25,255 nt of DNA, taken from JBCCEJ01 sp039030335. Lineage in GTDB: Bacteria > Pseudomonadota > Gammaproteobacteria > HK1. Both the position numbers and the translations under genes were made by a program. The notes beneath the pieces are model-generated. The model was not told where the DNA came from. It ran no database searches and was given only the letters and a program-made list of their open reading frames with translations. Location of the stretch: NCBI GenBank assembly GCA_039030335.1, contig JBCCEJ010000084.1, positions 1-25,255 on the forward strand, read 5' to 3'. This document shows, piece after piece, positions 16,148 through 25,147 of the stretch. The number at the start of each line of letters is the position of its first letter. Within the stretch, counting starts at the first letter, position 1.

Positions 16148-17550
16148 CTTCAAGCGAATCCAGAGACGCAGATGCTCTCCGCCAACTCCTGCGGCATGTG
16201 ATCGACACCGACGCCCGTGCTATCCCGGAGCCGGCCGCTCAATCGACCCGCATGTTTCTGCTCGACAGTCTCGGCGTCGGCGTGAATGGCAGCGCGGATC
16301 CCGACGCTGCGCGTCTGCTCGATATGTATCTGGCCGAGCGTGGGCCTGCCACTGCGGGAGTATTCGGGACGCGTGCCCGCCTCGCGCCGGCGGATGCCGC
16401 GTTCATGAATGCCTTTCAGATCCACAATGCCGAGTATGACTGCGTCCACGAAGGCGCAGTGGTTCACCCGATGGCTGTCATCCTGGGCGCCGTCTCGGCG
16501 GGTCTCGAAGATCTGTCCTCGCACGGGATACGGGTCTCCGGCCTTGAACTGCAGGCGACCGTCGCGCTCGCGGTGGACGTCGCGGCCGGACTGGGCATCG
16601 CGAGTAAGGCCCCACTCAGTTTCTTTCGGCCGGCAACCGCTGGTTGTTTCGGGGCGACGCTGGCACTGTCGCGGCTATACGGGCTGTCGGCCGAGCGCGC
16701 CCGTCATGCTGCCGGCATCGCGCTCGGCCAACTCTGCGGAACGATGCAAGCCCATATCGAAGGCTCCCCGCTGCTCGCAATGCAGGTCGGGTTCAACGCC
16801 CGCAACGCGTGGCGAAGCGTGCGAATGGCCGAAGCCGGCGTGCATGGCCCACACGATGCACTGGCCGGGCCTTTCGGTTATTTCAAGCTGTTCGAAGGCG
16901 ATTACGACATGGCACCCGTGCTCGACAGTCTCGGCGCGAGGTGGCGCATTTGCGAGGTGGCGCACAAGCCGTTCCCAAGTGGCCGCGCCACGCACGGTAT
17001 CATCGACGCGTGTATGGCTTTGCAGCGCGAGCACGGGTTCGTCGTGGCGCAGATCGATTCGGTGCACGCAAGAGTGCCGCCGCTTACCCACCGGCTTATC
17101 GGTCGTCTGCCCGAACCGGGCATGAATGCGAACTACGCGCGGCTTTGCGGGGCTTATGTGACGGCTGTCGTATTGCGCAACGGCGACCTGCAGCCAGAAG
17201 ACTTTACCGACGAGGGGCGCACTAGGGACGACGTTGCTTCGCTCGCCGCACGTGTATCCATCGAACCAGACGAGAACCCCGATCCGAACGCACTCACCCC
17301 GATCTCCATAGAGGTCGTACTCGAGGACGGCAGGCGCCTGCGCCGCTACGTGGATACGGTTTACGGCAACCCGGACAATCCCATGCAGCGCGCCGCGTGG
17401 ACCACCAAGTTTCGTCGCAATGTCGGACGGGCACGTCACTCGTTTGCTGATGCCGGTGCGACCGCGGACGCCGTCCTCGAACAGGTCGATGCGCTGGAGA
17501 CAGTTACGGACGCGGCGGAACTGCTAAAGTTGCTGCACGCGCCTGAGTAA
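16144..17550 (+). CDS. MmgE/PrpD family protein
   Basis: The 468-residue protein matches the MmgE/PrpD family, which includes 2-methylcitrate dehydratase, cis-aconitate decarboxylase and many uncharacterised members acting on small carboxylic acids. Recognisable parts are the helical N-terminal region with DSLGVGVNGSADP, the HNAEYDCVHEGAVVHP segment (94-109) containing conserved Asp and His residues of the active-site region, RPATAGCFGATLALSRLYGL, and KPFPSGRATHGIIDA in the second domain. The length fits (about 450-490). Nothing specific to methylcitrate metabolism (prpB, prpC) is nearby, so a PrpD symbol is not justified. Translational overlap with the PuuE-like gene suggests the two act in one pathway. 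Confidence 0.88.
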   Translation: MTSSESRDADALRQLLRHVIDTDARAIPEPAAQSTRMFLLDSLGVGVNGSADPDAARLLDMYLAERGPATAGVFGTRARLAPADAAFMNAFQIHNAEYDCVHEGAVVHPMAVILGAVSAGLEDLSSHGIRVSGLELQATVALAVDVAAGLGIASKAPLSFFRPATAGCFGATLALSRLYGLSAERARHAAGIALGQLCGTMQAHIEGSPLLAMQVGFNARNAWRSVRMAEAGVHGPHDALAGPFGYFKLFEGDYDMAPVLDSLGARWRICEVAHKPFPSGRATHGIIDACMALQREHGFVVAQIDSVHARVPPLTHRLIGRLPEPGMNANYARLCGAYVTAVVLRNGDLQPEDFTDEGRTRDDVASLAARVSIEPDENPDPNALTPISIEVVLEDGRRLRRYVDTVYGNPDNPMQRAAWTTKFRRNVGRARHSFADAGATADAVLEQVDALETVTDAAELLKLLHAPE

Positions 17551-17606
17551 ACTGCACGCGGCCATCGGGGCCGCCCGCTGGTGCTCCACGAGGAAGACAA
17601 ACTGCC

Positions 17607-18227
17607 ATGGAAACATTGCTGAACGTCGTATTGACGGTGCTGTGGGTTGTGTCGGTCATCGGATGGTTGCTGATGTTGATCGCGGGTTTCAAGCGGAGCG
17701 TGTGGTGGGGTCTGGGCATCTTTTTCCTGGTGATTCCGGTCGGGATCATCTTCGCGATCAAATACTGGGAAGATGCGAAGCTCGGGTGTCTGCTGCAACT
17801 GATTCCGTGGGGAATTATCGTGGCTGTACTCGCGATTTTCTGGACGACCATCAGTGCCATGTTCATGCAGGATATGGCCGCCGAGATGGAGCGTCTGGAA
17901 TCCGGGCAAGGGCAGGCGGCGGTCGCTGGTGGTGGGGTGGTTGTCGCGGAGCCAGAGCCTGAACCCGAGCCTGCGAAGGCCGAGAAACCCAAGCCGCCGG
18001 AACGCACCCGGTACGAGTTCCAGGATACCGATTTCGACTTTCTGCCGGGCAGCATGGGTGCCCGGGTAAGAATCGTGACGAAAGACGGGCGTGAACACGT
18101 CGGAGAAGTGACCGGATACAGCGGCGATACGGTCAAGATTCGCAAGCGTATGAGCGCGGGTACATTTGAGTTCGGCGTGCGCAAGGCTGACGCCAAGATC
18201 GTGCAAATCTACGAAGCTGTGCAGTAG
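17607..18227 (+). CDS. Unknown three-helix membrane protein with a C-terminal beta-rich domain
   Basis: I do not recognise this 206-residue protein. It has three predicted membrane helices (about 5-28, 32-53 and 59-87), a polar helix (88-100), and a low-complexity linker rich in Pro and Glu (114-132, PEPEPEPEP then K-P repeats). A cytoplasmic domain of about 70 residues follows. The end of that domain, starting at GARVRIVTKDGREHVGEV, alternates short hydrophobic strands and turns and could be an SH3- or LSm-like barrel; that is a guess from pattern only. A ribosome binding site (GAGGAAG) lies about 11 bp before the ATG. The gene sits between metabolic genes and may be co-transcribed, but has no obvious catalytic motif. 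A GCGGCC hairpin without a T tract precedes it. Confidence 0.75.
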   Translation: METLLNVVLTVLWVVSVIGWLLMLIAGFKRSVWWGLGIFFLVIPVGIIFAIKYWEDAKLGCLLQLIPWGIIVAVLAIFWTTISAMFMQDMAAEMERLESGQGQAAVAGGGVVVAEPEPEPEPAKAEKPKPPERTRYEFQDTDFDFLPGSMGARVRIVTKDGREHVGEVTGYSGDTVKIRKRMSAGTFEFGVRKADAKIVQIYEAVQ

Positions 18228-18247
18228 CGCGGCAGCACCGCGCGCCG

Positions 18248-19618
18248 ATGTCCGGGTATCTGGTCGAAGCCGATCCGCGCCGCATACTGGCCGAGTACCC
18301 GGTTGGCGAAGACTTCGAGTCGCGCATTCGTACGCTGAGTGCGGACGCACTTCGTGCACTCCAGGAACAACGGCTGGGCCGTGTTATGTCGCGGGCCTGG
18401 CAAGTACCTTTCTATGCTCGCCGCTGGCGTGAGGCCGGCCTCGAACCCGGCGCGGTCCAGACGCTGGAGGATCTGCATCACGTGCCTCCGTACTCGAAGG
18501 CCGACCTGATGGCGAGTGTGCAGGCGTTCCCGCCGTTTGGTGATTTCCATGGTATGGACGATTCCCCGGATGGCGGCCGCCGACCAGTGGTCTTTCATAC
18601 GACCAGTGGCACGACTGGCGATCCGCAACCGTTACTGTTCGGGGCGTTTGACCGGGAAGTGCAAAACGCGCTGCTGGCGCGTGCGTATCGGGCGCACGGG
18701 CTCACCGACGACGATGTCGTTCACTCCGTCTACGGCTTCGGCATGGTCAACGGCGGTCACTATATTCGAGAGGCGATCACACACTTCACGCGCGCGCTGC
18801 TTCTGACTCCCGGGACCGGCGCGGACATGGAGTCCCGTCAGCAGCTTCGGTTGATGCAACGCTTTGGCGTCACCGTCCTCGTCGGTTTCGCCGACTACCT
18901 GCTGCGCCTCGCCGAGGTCGCTGGTGAGCTTGGCCTGGACGTCCGTCGGGACCTGCAGGTACGTATGCTGAGCGGGCACATTCCCGCTGAGCGACGTGCG
19001 GCACTGTCGGCAGCCTGGGGAGACGTGCCCGTGTACGACTGGTACGGAGTAGGCGACACGGGGATCATCGCGGCTGAATTACCTGGAAGCGATGGCCTGA
19101 CCGTTTTCGAAGATGCGCACATACTCGAAATTCTGGACCCCGAAACCGATGCGCCCCTCGACGATGGCGAAATCGGCAACCAATGTGTGACCGTCCTGTT
19201 CAAAGATGGCATCTACCCGATCGTGCGCTTCAACACCCAGGACCTGAGTGCGTTGCAGCCGCCGGCCACGGGTGCGTTTCGCCGTACGCGCGGCTTCTCG
19301 GGCCGCAGCGACAACATGGTCAAGCTGCGCGGCATCAACGTGTATCCCACCGCTATTGGCGCCATCATCGATCAACACGAGCAAGCCAACGGTGAGTATG
19401 TCTGTGTGCTGGAGCGCGACGGATCGCGTGAAGAGCTGACGGTTCTGGTCGAATGGCGCGGCGCTCGCGACGCGGGCCGGTCGGACGCTCTGGCTCAACA
19501 GATCGCTTCCGAGCTCGGAGTGCGCATGCCTGTTCAGCTCTGCGGGCCGGGTGAGACTGCGGTGCTCACGGAAGTGAACAGCCGGCAAAAGCCACGCCGT
19601 CTGGTCGACCGGCGTTAA
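18248..19618 (+). CDS. PaaK-like acyl-adenylating enzyme (phenylacetate-CoA ligase family)
   Basis: The 456-residue protein belongs to the ANL adenylating superfamily, in the compact PaaK branch that activates aryl or other carboxylic acids as CoA thioesters. Motifs in order are the P-loop TTSGTTGDP (118-126), a PaaK-like YGFGMVNGG segment, YGVGDTG (266-272), VRFNTQDLS, SGRSDNMVKLRGINVYP (K359 within) and a C-terminal QKPRRLVDRR whose Lys448 is the likely adenylation Lys. The length is normal. Genes for aerobic phenylacetate breakdown are absent, so the substrate is probably not phenylacetate. The ATG lies 20 bp after the previous stop in a GC-rich GCGCGG...CCGCGC hairpin, with no clear ribosome binding site. 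It lies 19 bp before the amidase gene, suggesting an operon. Confidence 0.87.
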   Translation: MSGYLVEADPRRILAEYPVGEDFESRIRTLSADALRALQEQRLGRVMSRAWQVPFYARRWREAGLEPGAVQTLEDLHHVPPYSKADLMASVQAFPPFGDFHGMDDSPDGGRRPVVFHTTSGTTGDPQPLLFGAFDREVQNALLARAYRAHGLTDDDVVHSVYGFGMVNGGHYIREAITHFTRALLLTPGTGADMESRQQLRLMQRFGVTVLVGFADYLLRLAEVAGELGLDVRRDLQVRMLSGHIPAERRAALSAAWGDVPVYDWYGVGDTGIIAAELPGSDGLTVFEDAHILEILDPETDAPLDDGEIGNQCVTVLFKDGIYPIVRFNTQDLSALQPPATGAFRRTRGFSGRSDNMVKLRGINVYPTAIGAIIDQHEQANGEYVCVLERDGSREELTVLVEWRGARDAGRSDALAQQIASELGVRMPVQLCGPGETAVLTEVNSRQKPRRLVDRR

Positions 19619-19637
19619 CCTCGGGCGGTCTTGCCAG

Positions 19638-20954
19638 ATGACAACCTCGATCGACCCGGCCAGCGCCCGATGGCACTTGCTGAGCCTGAGCGCAGCAGCC
19701 GCCGCATTGTCTGATGGCAGCTGTTCCGCCGAAGAACTCACTAGCGACTGTCTTGCGCGGATTCGCCAACGCAATGCTGAAATCAATGCTTTCGTGTGGG
19801 TGGATGAAGTAGGGGCACTGAAGGCCGCGCGCGCCGCCGACCGACGACGGCGAAGCGGGAGTGCGCGGTCGTTGCTCGATGGTGTCCCGTACGCGGTAAA
19901 GGACAATATCGACGTGAACGGCATGCCGACGTCGAACGGTATCTGCAGAGGCGGCGCAGCCGTTACGGATGCCGAAGCGGTCACACCCTGGGCCGGCGCA
20001 GGCATGGTCGCGCTCGGCAAGCTGAACATGCATGAGGCGGCGCTTGGCACAACCACCGAAAATCCCCATTTCGGCGCCACCCGCAACCCGCTGGATCCAG
20101 CTTACAGTGCCGGCGGTTCCTCTGGTGGATCGGGTGCGTCGGTAGCAGACTTCATGTGCCCTATGGCGCTCGGTTCCGACACCATGGGGTCGGTGCGGCT
20201 GCCGGCGGCGAGCTGCGGCGTATTCGGTTGGAAACCCACACCCGGCGTGCTCGGACTTGGCGGCATGCACCTGCTCGACGACGAGCTCGATACGGCCGGT
20301 CCGCTCGTGCGTACGCTCGCCGATATGGATCTGCTCATGAGCCATCTCGGGCACGGGGAGCGCGATCCCGAGCCGGTATCATTCTGGGTCTTACCCGAAC
20401 TGCACGGCACCCCGCCCGCGGCCGAACTCGCCTCGCTCTGGGAAATGACCCAGTCGTTGCTTGCGCCGCGCGCGCTGGTGGTTGGTGAATTGCATCCAAC
20501 GCCGCTGCGCCGTGCCGCGCTATTGAGTATCGAAGCGCGGCTTAGCCGCGAGTGGGACGCGGATGCCCGTGCTCACATGAGCACGGCGTTGAACGCGATG
20601 CTCGAATTTGGCGATGGCGTCAGTGATGAACGATGGGACGCTGCTATTGCCAGTCGACGTGAAGCGGGCGTTCGTATCGCCGCCGCACTCGAGACCGTCG
20701 ACATTGTCATTACGCTGGCATCACCCGTTCCGCCAACCAGACTCGGCGCTGAGATGGTGCCACATCAGGCTGACTACCTGCTCGCGGCCAATCTCGCGGG
20801 TGCGCCGGCGCTGACGGTTCCTGCCGGCTCAACCGCATCCGGTCTGCCGATCGGCCTGCAACTCATCGCCGCGCCCGGGCGCGATGGTCGGCTCCTCGAT
20901 GCCGCGCGCACGTTGCGCGAGCATGGCCTCTGGTTCGAGCATTCAGCCGGCTAG
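19638..20954 (+). CDS. Amidase-signature family amidohydrolase
   Basis: This serine hydrolase of the amidase signature family cleaves C-N bonds in amides. The Ser-cisSer-Lys triad is readable: K88 in VPYAVKDNID, S162 in AGGSSGGSGAS (158-168) and the nucleophile S185 in GSDTMGSVRLPAA (179-191). The spacing matches GatA and related amidases. TMG replaces the common TGG next to the nucleophile, a variation some family members show. The C-terminal part has NLAGAPALTVPAG and LPIGLQLIAAPGRD, both typical. At 438 residues it is slightly short. No gatB or gatC is adjacent, so it is not the tRNA amidotransferase subunit. The neighbourhood suggests it hydrolyses a linear amide made by the PuuE-like enzyme, but that is inference. 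Confidence 0.9.
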   Translation: MTTSIDPASARWHLLSLSAAAAALSDGSCSAEELTSDCLARIRQRNAEINAFVWVDEVGALKAARAADRRRRSGSARSLLDGVPYAVKDNIDVNGMPTSNGICRGGAAVTDAEAVTPWAGAGMVALGKLNMHEAALGTTTENPHFGATRNPLDPAYSAGGSSGGSGASVADFMCPMALGSDTMGSVRLPAASCGVFGWKPTPGVLGLGGMHLLDDELDTAGPLVRTLADMDLLMSHLGHGERDPEPVSFWVLPELHGTPPAAELASLWEMTQSLLAPRALVVGELHPTPLRRAALLSIEARLSREWDADARAHMSTALNAMLEFGDGVSDERWDAAIASRREAGVRIAAALETVDIVITLASPVPPTRLGAEMVPHQADYLLAANLAGAPALTVPAGSTASGLPIGLQLIAAPGRDGRLLDAARTLREHGLWFEHSAG

Positions 20955-21035
20955 CGCTCGACGTGATGTGTCAGTTGCAGCGGGCCGGCAGGCGGCTTCA
21001 GATTGTCAGTGCGTCGCGCGGCCCGGCAGTGACTG

Positions 21036-21920
21036 ATGTCGAGCGATAGCGCACCCTGGCGAATCGGGTTGCGCGGCAGCTGGTTACGCAGACGGGTCAT
21101 GCCGCGTCTGCTCGAGGCCGGCCCCCTGGAGGGAACCGTTGACGCGCGCGTTGAGGTGCATCTGCAGGTCGGCCGGCAGTCATGGCTGCACGCACTTTGG
21201 ACGTTGCGTTCGTTCTACCATGCGGCCCGCTGCAGCTATCGACTGTGTCTGCACGATGATGGGTCATTGGATGACGAGGCCGCCGGTGCCCTGGCCTATC
21301 AATGCCCGCACGCCCGGTTACTTCTGCGACAGGCGGCCGACGCCGAGGCCGCCGTGGCCCTGGCCAACTACCCTGCGCTCCTGGCTTTACGCTCGACCGG
21401 TTCGCACACGAGATTTCTGGCGGATGTGACCTGGGCGAACGCCGGCAAGTCAGTTCTGTTGCTGTCGCCCGGCGTGCTCTTCCTGGATGCGCCCGCGGCC
21501 TTGATGGCACGGGCGGAAGACACACGCTACCCGAGTGCGGTCGCGCTCGACTACCGTAGTCGCTACGTGCTGGACGCGGACGACGCCGAGCGTGAGCTCG
21601 GTGTACGTCCGCTGCCGCTCATGCATTCGGCAGTTGCGATCGTGCGACCGAGCGCACTGGAGGCACATCGAACAGACACCTTCGCCGGCCATCCAAACCT
21701 TCGTTCCGGGCGTCCGGCTGAAATCATGCGCACGTTACTGGCCCTGATGTTGAGCAGTGATGGCGCCGAGTTGCTGCCCGGCGAATACGCGGTGCGCCGG
21801 GATCGCGAGACCGCACTTGGCGCGGCTGCGTGCTACGACTTTCCGCCCGGCCGTCTCTACTACCGGGAAGGTTTGACGGCGCTGCTGGCGGGCAATTTCC
21901 GTGCGTCACTATCGTTCTGA
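21036..21920 (+). CDS. Glycosyltransferase-like (GT-A-type) protein of unknown role
   Basis: The 294-residue product resembles uncharacterised GT-A-type glycosyltransferases. Resemblances are VHLQVGRQSWLHALWTLRSF (41-60), CLHDDGSLDDE (71-81), a run up to YPALLALR, and a LLLSPGVLFLDAPAAL stretch (from 141) where relatives usually have a D-x-D-like metal motif. Here the acidic residues before V-L-F are replaced by S144-P-G, so catalysis is doubtful. The C-terminus has no known domain. It starts 81 bp after the amidase stop and runs convergently toward ileS with a gap of about 60 bp. No signal peptide or membrane helix is obvious. The call is based on pattern memory only; hypothetical protein is the fallback. 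Confidence 0.45.
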   Translation: MSSDSAPWRIGLRGSWLRRRVMPRLLEAGPLEGTVDARVEVHLQVGRQSWLHALWTLRSFYHAARCSYRLCLHDDGSLDDEAAGALAYQCPHARLLLRQAADAEAAVALANYPALLALRSTGSHTRFLADVTWANAGKSVLLLSPGVLFLDAPAALMARAEDTRYPSAVALDYRSRYVLDADDAERELGVRPLPLMHSAVAIVRPSALEAHRTDTFAGHPNLRSGRPAEIMRTLLALMLSSDGAELLPGEYAVRRDRETALGAAACYDFPPGRLYYREGLTALLAGNFRASLSF

Positions 21921-21983
21921 AGAGTCTCGTTCCCTGGCAGCCGCGCCTCGGGACCGCAAGGGACGCGCGAAACTACCTCCCGG

Positions 21984-24900
21984 TCACGCGACGCTAAACT
22001 GCACCCGCAGCTGTTCGTCACCCAGATTCCTCTCAACACGATGGGCTGCGCCATCGTTCGCGTCCGCCCAACCCGTCGCGAGCACCTCATTTGCGATGAA
22101 CTCGCGATGCGTCGCAACAGCATCCAGGACAGCCGGAGAACCACCAAGGTGAAGCTCGATGCGGTCGTCGATATTGAGGCCAGCCTGTTTGCGGCTGTCC
22201 TGAATGGTCCGGACGATCTCGCGCGCAAGACCTTCGCGCTCGAGTTCCGGCGTCAGGGTGGTGTCGAGTGCCACCAGATAGCCAAGGTCTTCAGCACAGG
22301 CGTACCCGGCGGCCGACTCTGATTCGACCAACAGGTCCTCCGGCTCGAATTCTAGCGTCTGCCCCTCGATTTCCATCGTGACAACCTGACCTGCCGCGAC
22401 CTGACGCGCGATCGCTTCGGTATCAGCGCTTTCGAGCGCAGCACGAATCTTGGGAATGAGTTTGCCGTAACGTTTACCGACTCGCGGCAGGTTCGGCTTG
22501 ATGCGGTAGCTGAGCAGTCCGTCGTCCTGGGCCAGCGTCACCACTTCCTTGATGTTCAGCTCTTCCATGATCTGGTCTGTGAGCCGCATGATGCTGTCGG
22601 CTTCAGCCTTGCCGGGCACGCGAACCAGCACTCGCGCCAATGGCTGACGTACACGCAGTGTCTCGGCCTCGCGCGCCGAACGCCCGAGTCCCACGACTTT
22701 CTGCACTGCGTCGAAGTCGGCCAGCAGCTGCGTATCGATGAGCGCGCGTTCAGATTCCGGCCACGCAGACATGTGCACACTCTCGGGCGCCTCGCGGCCC
22801 TGATTCATGACGAGATTCTGATACATCTGCTCGGCTACGAACGGCATGAATGGTGCGATCAGCTGTTGCACGCCGCAGAGGCACTCATACAGCGTCAGGT
22901 ATGCGGCCTGTTTGTCGTCGCCTTGCACTGCTTTCCAGAACCGCCGCCGATTACGGCGCACGTACCAGTTGCTCAGCTGGTCGACAAACGACTCAATGGC
23001 GTCCCCGGCGCGGCGCGCATCGAACGCGTCCATCGCATCGGTGGTCGTCGCGATCGTCTGATGCAGCAGAGCGAGAACCCAACGGTCGATCTGCGGACGT
23101 TCGTCCACGGGGACGTCGCGCGCCAGGTCCACGTCGTCCAGGCGCGCGTAGAGCACGAAGAATGCATAGGTATTCCAAAGTGTATTCAGAAAGCTCGCCG
23201 CGACCTCAGCGATGATGTCGACGGAGATGCGCTTCTGGCCGTCCGGGGCGACACGGGCGAGAAAGTGCCAGCGCAATGCGTCCGCGCCGACACTGTCGAA
23301 CACATCGTACGGGTTGACGATGTTGCCCTGCGATTTCGACATCTTTTTGCCTTCGCCATCAACGATGTGGCTGAGGCAGACGCAGTTCTTGAACGCGACA
23401 TCGTCAGAGACCAGTGTCGCGATGGCGTGCAGGGTGTAGAACCACCCCCGGGTCTGATCGATCGCCTCGCAGATATAGTCCGCGGGAAAGTGGTTTTCGA
23501 AGATCTCCTTGTTCTCGAACGGGTAGTGCCACTGCGCGTAGCTCATCGCGCCCGAGTCGAACCAGCAGTCGATCACTTCCGGCAGGCGACGGTAGGTGCG
23601 CCCGTTGTCCGGGTCGACGAACGTAATGTCGTCGACTGCAGGCCGGTGCAGATCGAGTTCCGAAAGGCTGCGGCCGGTAAGGTTCTCCAACTCGGCAACT
23701 GAACCGATGCAACGAAAGTCGCCTTCACCGTCAGTCCAGACCGGGAACGGCGTCCCCCAGAAGCGCTCCCGTGACAGCGCCCAATCGATGTTGTTCTCCA
23801 ACCAGTTACCGAAGCGCCCGTCGCGGATGTTCTCCGGCACCCAATTGATGGTCTTGTTGAGTTCCACGAGCCGATCGCGAAACTGGCTCGTGCGGATGTA
23901 CCACGCCTGCTTTGCGTAGTAGATGAGCGGGTCGCCGGTGCGCCATCCAAACGGATAGTTGTGCAGGTACCGTTCAGCGCGAAACATCGCGCCGCGTTCC
24001 GTCAACAGCTCGATCAGGATGGGATCGGCATCCTTGAAGAACTTGCCCGCCACGGGCGTCACTTCCGGCAGGAAGTAACCGTCGAGTCCGACGCCGTGCA
24101 CGACGGGCATGCCGTTCGCCTGGCAAAGCTTGAGATCGTCTTCGCCGTAGGCAGCCGCACAGTGCACGATGCCGGTACCGTCTTCGGTGCTCACAAAATC
24201 AGCATCCAGCACGCGCCAGCAGCTGGCTGCATCGGACGCCTCGACGGGAAGGTAGTCCAGCAGGCGTTCATAACGGCGCCCTACCATCTGAGCGCCTTTC
24301 AACCGCTTGACGATCTGGTAGTCGGCGCCACGGAACACATGCTCGAGAAGGCTCTCGGCGACGACCAGCGTCTCGCCGCCGCTCTCCGCGTACACGTAGT
24401 CGATATCCGCACCGACGGCCAGGGCGAGATTGGATGGCAGGGTCCATGGCGTGGTCGTCCATACCAGGAAGCTGACGCCGGGTTCGTCGCTGGCCTGAAA
24501 GCGCACGAATACCGATGGGTCCTCGACCTCCTTGTAACCGAGGGAGACTTCTGCGGACGACAGCGTTGCGCCAATCCGGGGATCGTAGGGCACAACCTTA
24601 TAGCCCTGGTAGATGAGACCTTTGTCCCACATGGTCTTCAGCAGGTGCCACACCGATTCGATGTAACTGTTGTTGAGCGTGTAGTAGGCCTCCTCCATGT
24701 TCACCCAGAAGCCCATCCGTTCGGTCATCTTCTCCCAGTCGCCGATGTAACGCATGACCGACTCGCGGCACCGCCGCGTAAATTCTGCGACACCGACTTC
24801 TTCTTCGATCCGTTGTTTGTCGAAGATTCCGAGTTCCTTCTCAACCTCGTGTTCGACCGGGAGGCCGTGTGTGTCCCAACCTGCTTTGCGGGGCACGTGA

Positions 24901-25133
24901 TACCCCCGCATCGTGCGGTAGCGCGGATACACGTCTTTGAACGTTCGGGCGAGCACGTGATGGATACCCGGCCGCCCGTTGGCCGTTGGCGGGCCTTCAC
25001 AAAATGTGAACAGCGGGCGTCCTTCGGACATCGCGAGAGTCCGCTCGAAAATGTCGCGGTTCTTCCAGAACGCGAGTACGTCAGTCTCGATAGCAGGGCC
25101 GTCGTAGCGGGCGTTGACTTCGCTGAATGCCAC
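21984..25133 (-). CDS. ileS: Isoleucyl-tRNA synthetase, type 2 (IleRS2) with swapped GXHH signature
   Basis: This class I synthetase charges tRNA-Ile with isoleucine. The 1049-residue protein is the eukaryote-like IleRS2 form. Its N-terminus reads EGPPTANGRPGIHHVLAR, with the class I signature as G56-I-H58-H59, swapped from the usual H-x-G-H. The CP1 editing domain shows WTTTPWTLPSNLALAVG (near residue 225) and GTGIVHCAAAYGEDD (near 320), so proofreading looks intact. DWALSRERFWGTPFPVW and WFDSGAMSYAQWHYP follow, then KMSKS (597-601). The C-terminal region lacks the Cys zinc module of E. coli-type IleRS1. The frame opens upstream inside the terminator; the GTG at 25133 was chosen because it follows the T tract and has GGAG 10 nt upstream. 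IleRS2 enzymes resist mupirocin, and GXHH forms extremely so. Confidence 0.95.
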   Translation of the reverse strand: MAFSEVNARYDGPAIETDVLAFWKNRDIFERTLAMSEGRPLFTFCEGPPTANGRPGIHHVLARTFKDVYPRYRTMRGYHVPRKAGWDTHGLPVEHEVEKELGIFDKQRIEEEVGVAEFTRRCRESVMRYIGDWEKMTERMGFWVNMEEAYYTLNNSYIESVWHLLKTMWDKGLIYQGYKVVPYDPRIGATLSSAEVSLGYKEVEDPSVFVRFQASDEPGVSFLVWTTTPWTLPSNLALAVGADIDYVYAESGGETLVVAESLLEHVFRGADYQIVKRLKGAQMVGRRYERLLDYLPVEASDAASCWRVLDADFVSTEDGTGIVHCAAAYGEDDLKLCQANGMPVVHGVGLDGYFLPEVTPVAGKFFKDADPILIELLTERGAMFRAERYLHNYPFGWRTGDPLIYYAKQAWYIRTSQFRDRLVELNKTINWVPENIRDGRFGNWLENNIDWALSRERFWGTPFPVWTDGEGDFRCIGSVAELENLTGRSLSELDLHRPAVDDITFVDPDNGRTYRRLPEVIDCWFDSGAMSYAQWHYPFENKEIFENHFPADYICEAIDQTRGWFYTLHAIATLVSDDVAFKNCVCLSHIVDGEGKKMSKSQGNIVNPYDVFDSVGADALRWHFLARVAPDGQKRISVDIIAEVAASFLNTLWNTYAFFVLYARLDDVDLARDVPVDERPQIDRWVLALLHQTIATTTDAMDAFDARRAGDAIESFVDQLSNWYVRRNRRRFWKAVQGDDKQAAYLTLYECLCGVQQLIAPFMPFVAEQMYQNLVMNQGREAPESVHMSAWPESERALIDTQLLADFDAVQKVVGLGRSAREAETLRVRQPLARVLVRVPGKAEADSIMRLTDQIMEELNIKEVVTLAQDDGLLSYRIKPNLPRVGKRYGKLIPKIRAALESADTEAIARQVAAGQVVTMEIEGQTLEFEPEDLLVESESAAGYACAEDLGYLVALDTTLTPELEREGLAREIVRTIQDSRKQAGLNIDDRIELHLGGSPAVLDAVATHREFIANEVLATGWADANDGAAHRVERNLGDEQLRVQFSVA

Positions 25134-25147
25134 CTTGATATCACTCC

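Noticed and set aside
17554..17575. GCGGCC...GGCCGC hairpin after the MmgE/PrpD gene as a terminator
   Set aside because: There is no T tract after it and the next gene starts within about 35 bp with a ribosome binding site, so readthrough is more likely.
17950..18000. PEPEPE-coding repeat as a possible DNA repeat element
   Set aside because: It is a short low-complexity protein linker in frame within the membrane protein gene and does not recur elsewhere in the window.
21929..21964. Possible bidirectional terminator between the glycosyltransferase-like gene and ileS
   Set aside because: Only a 5-bp stem (TCCCT/AGGGA) with a long loop and no T tract on either side was found.
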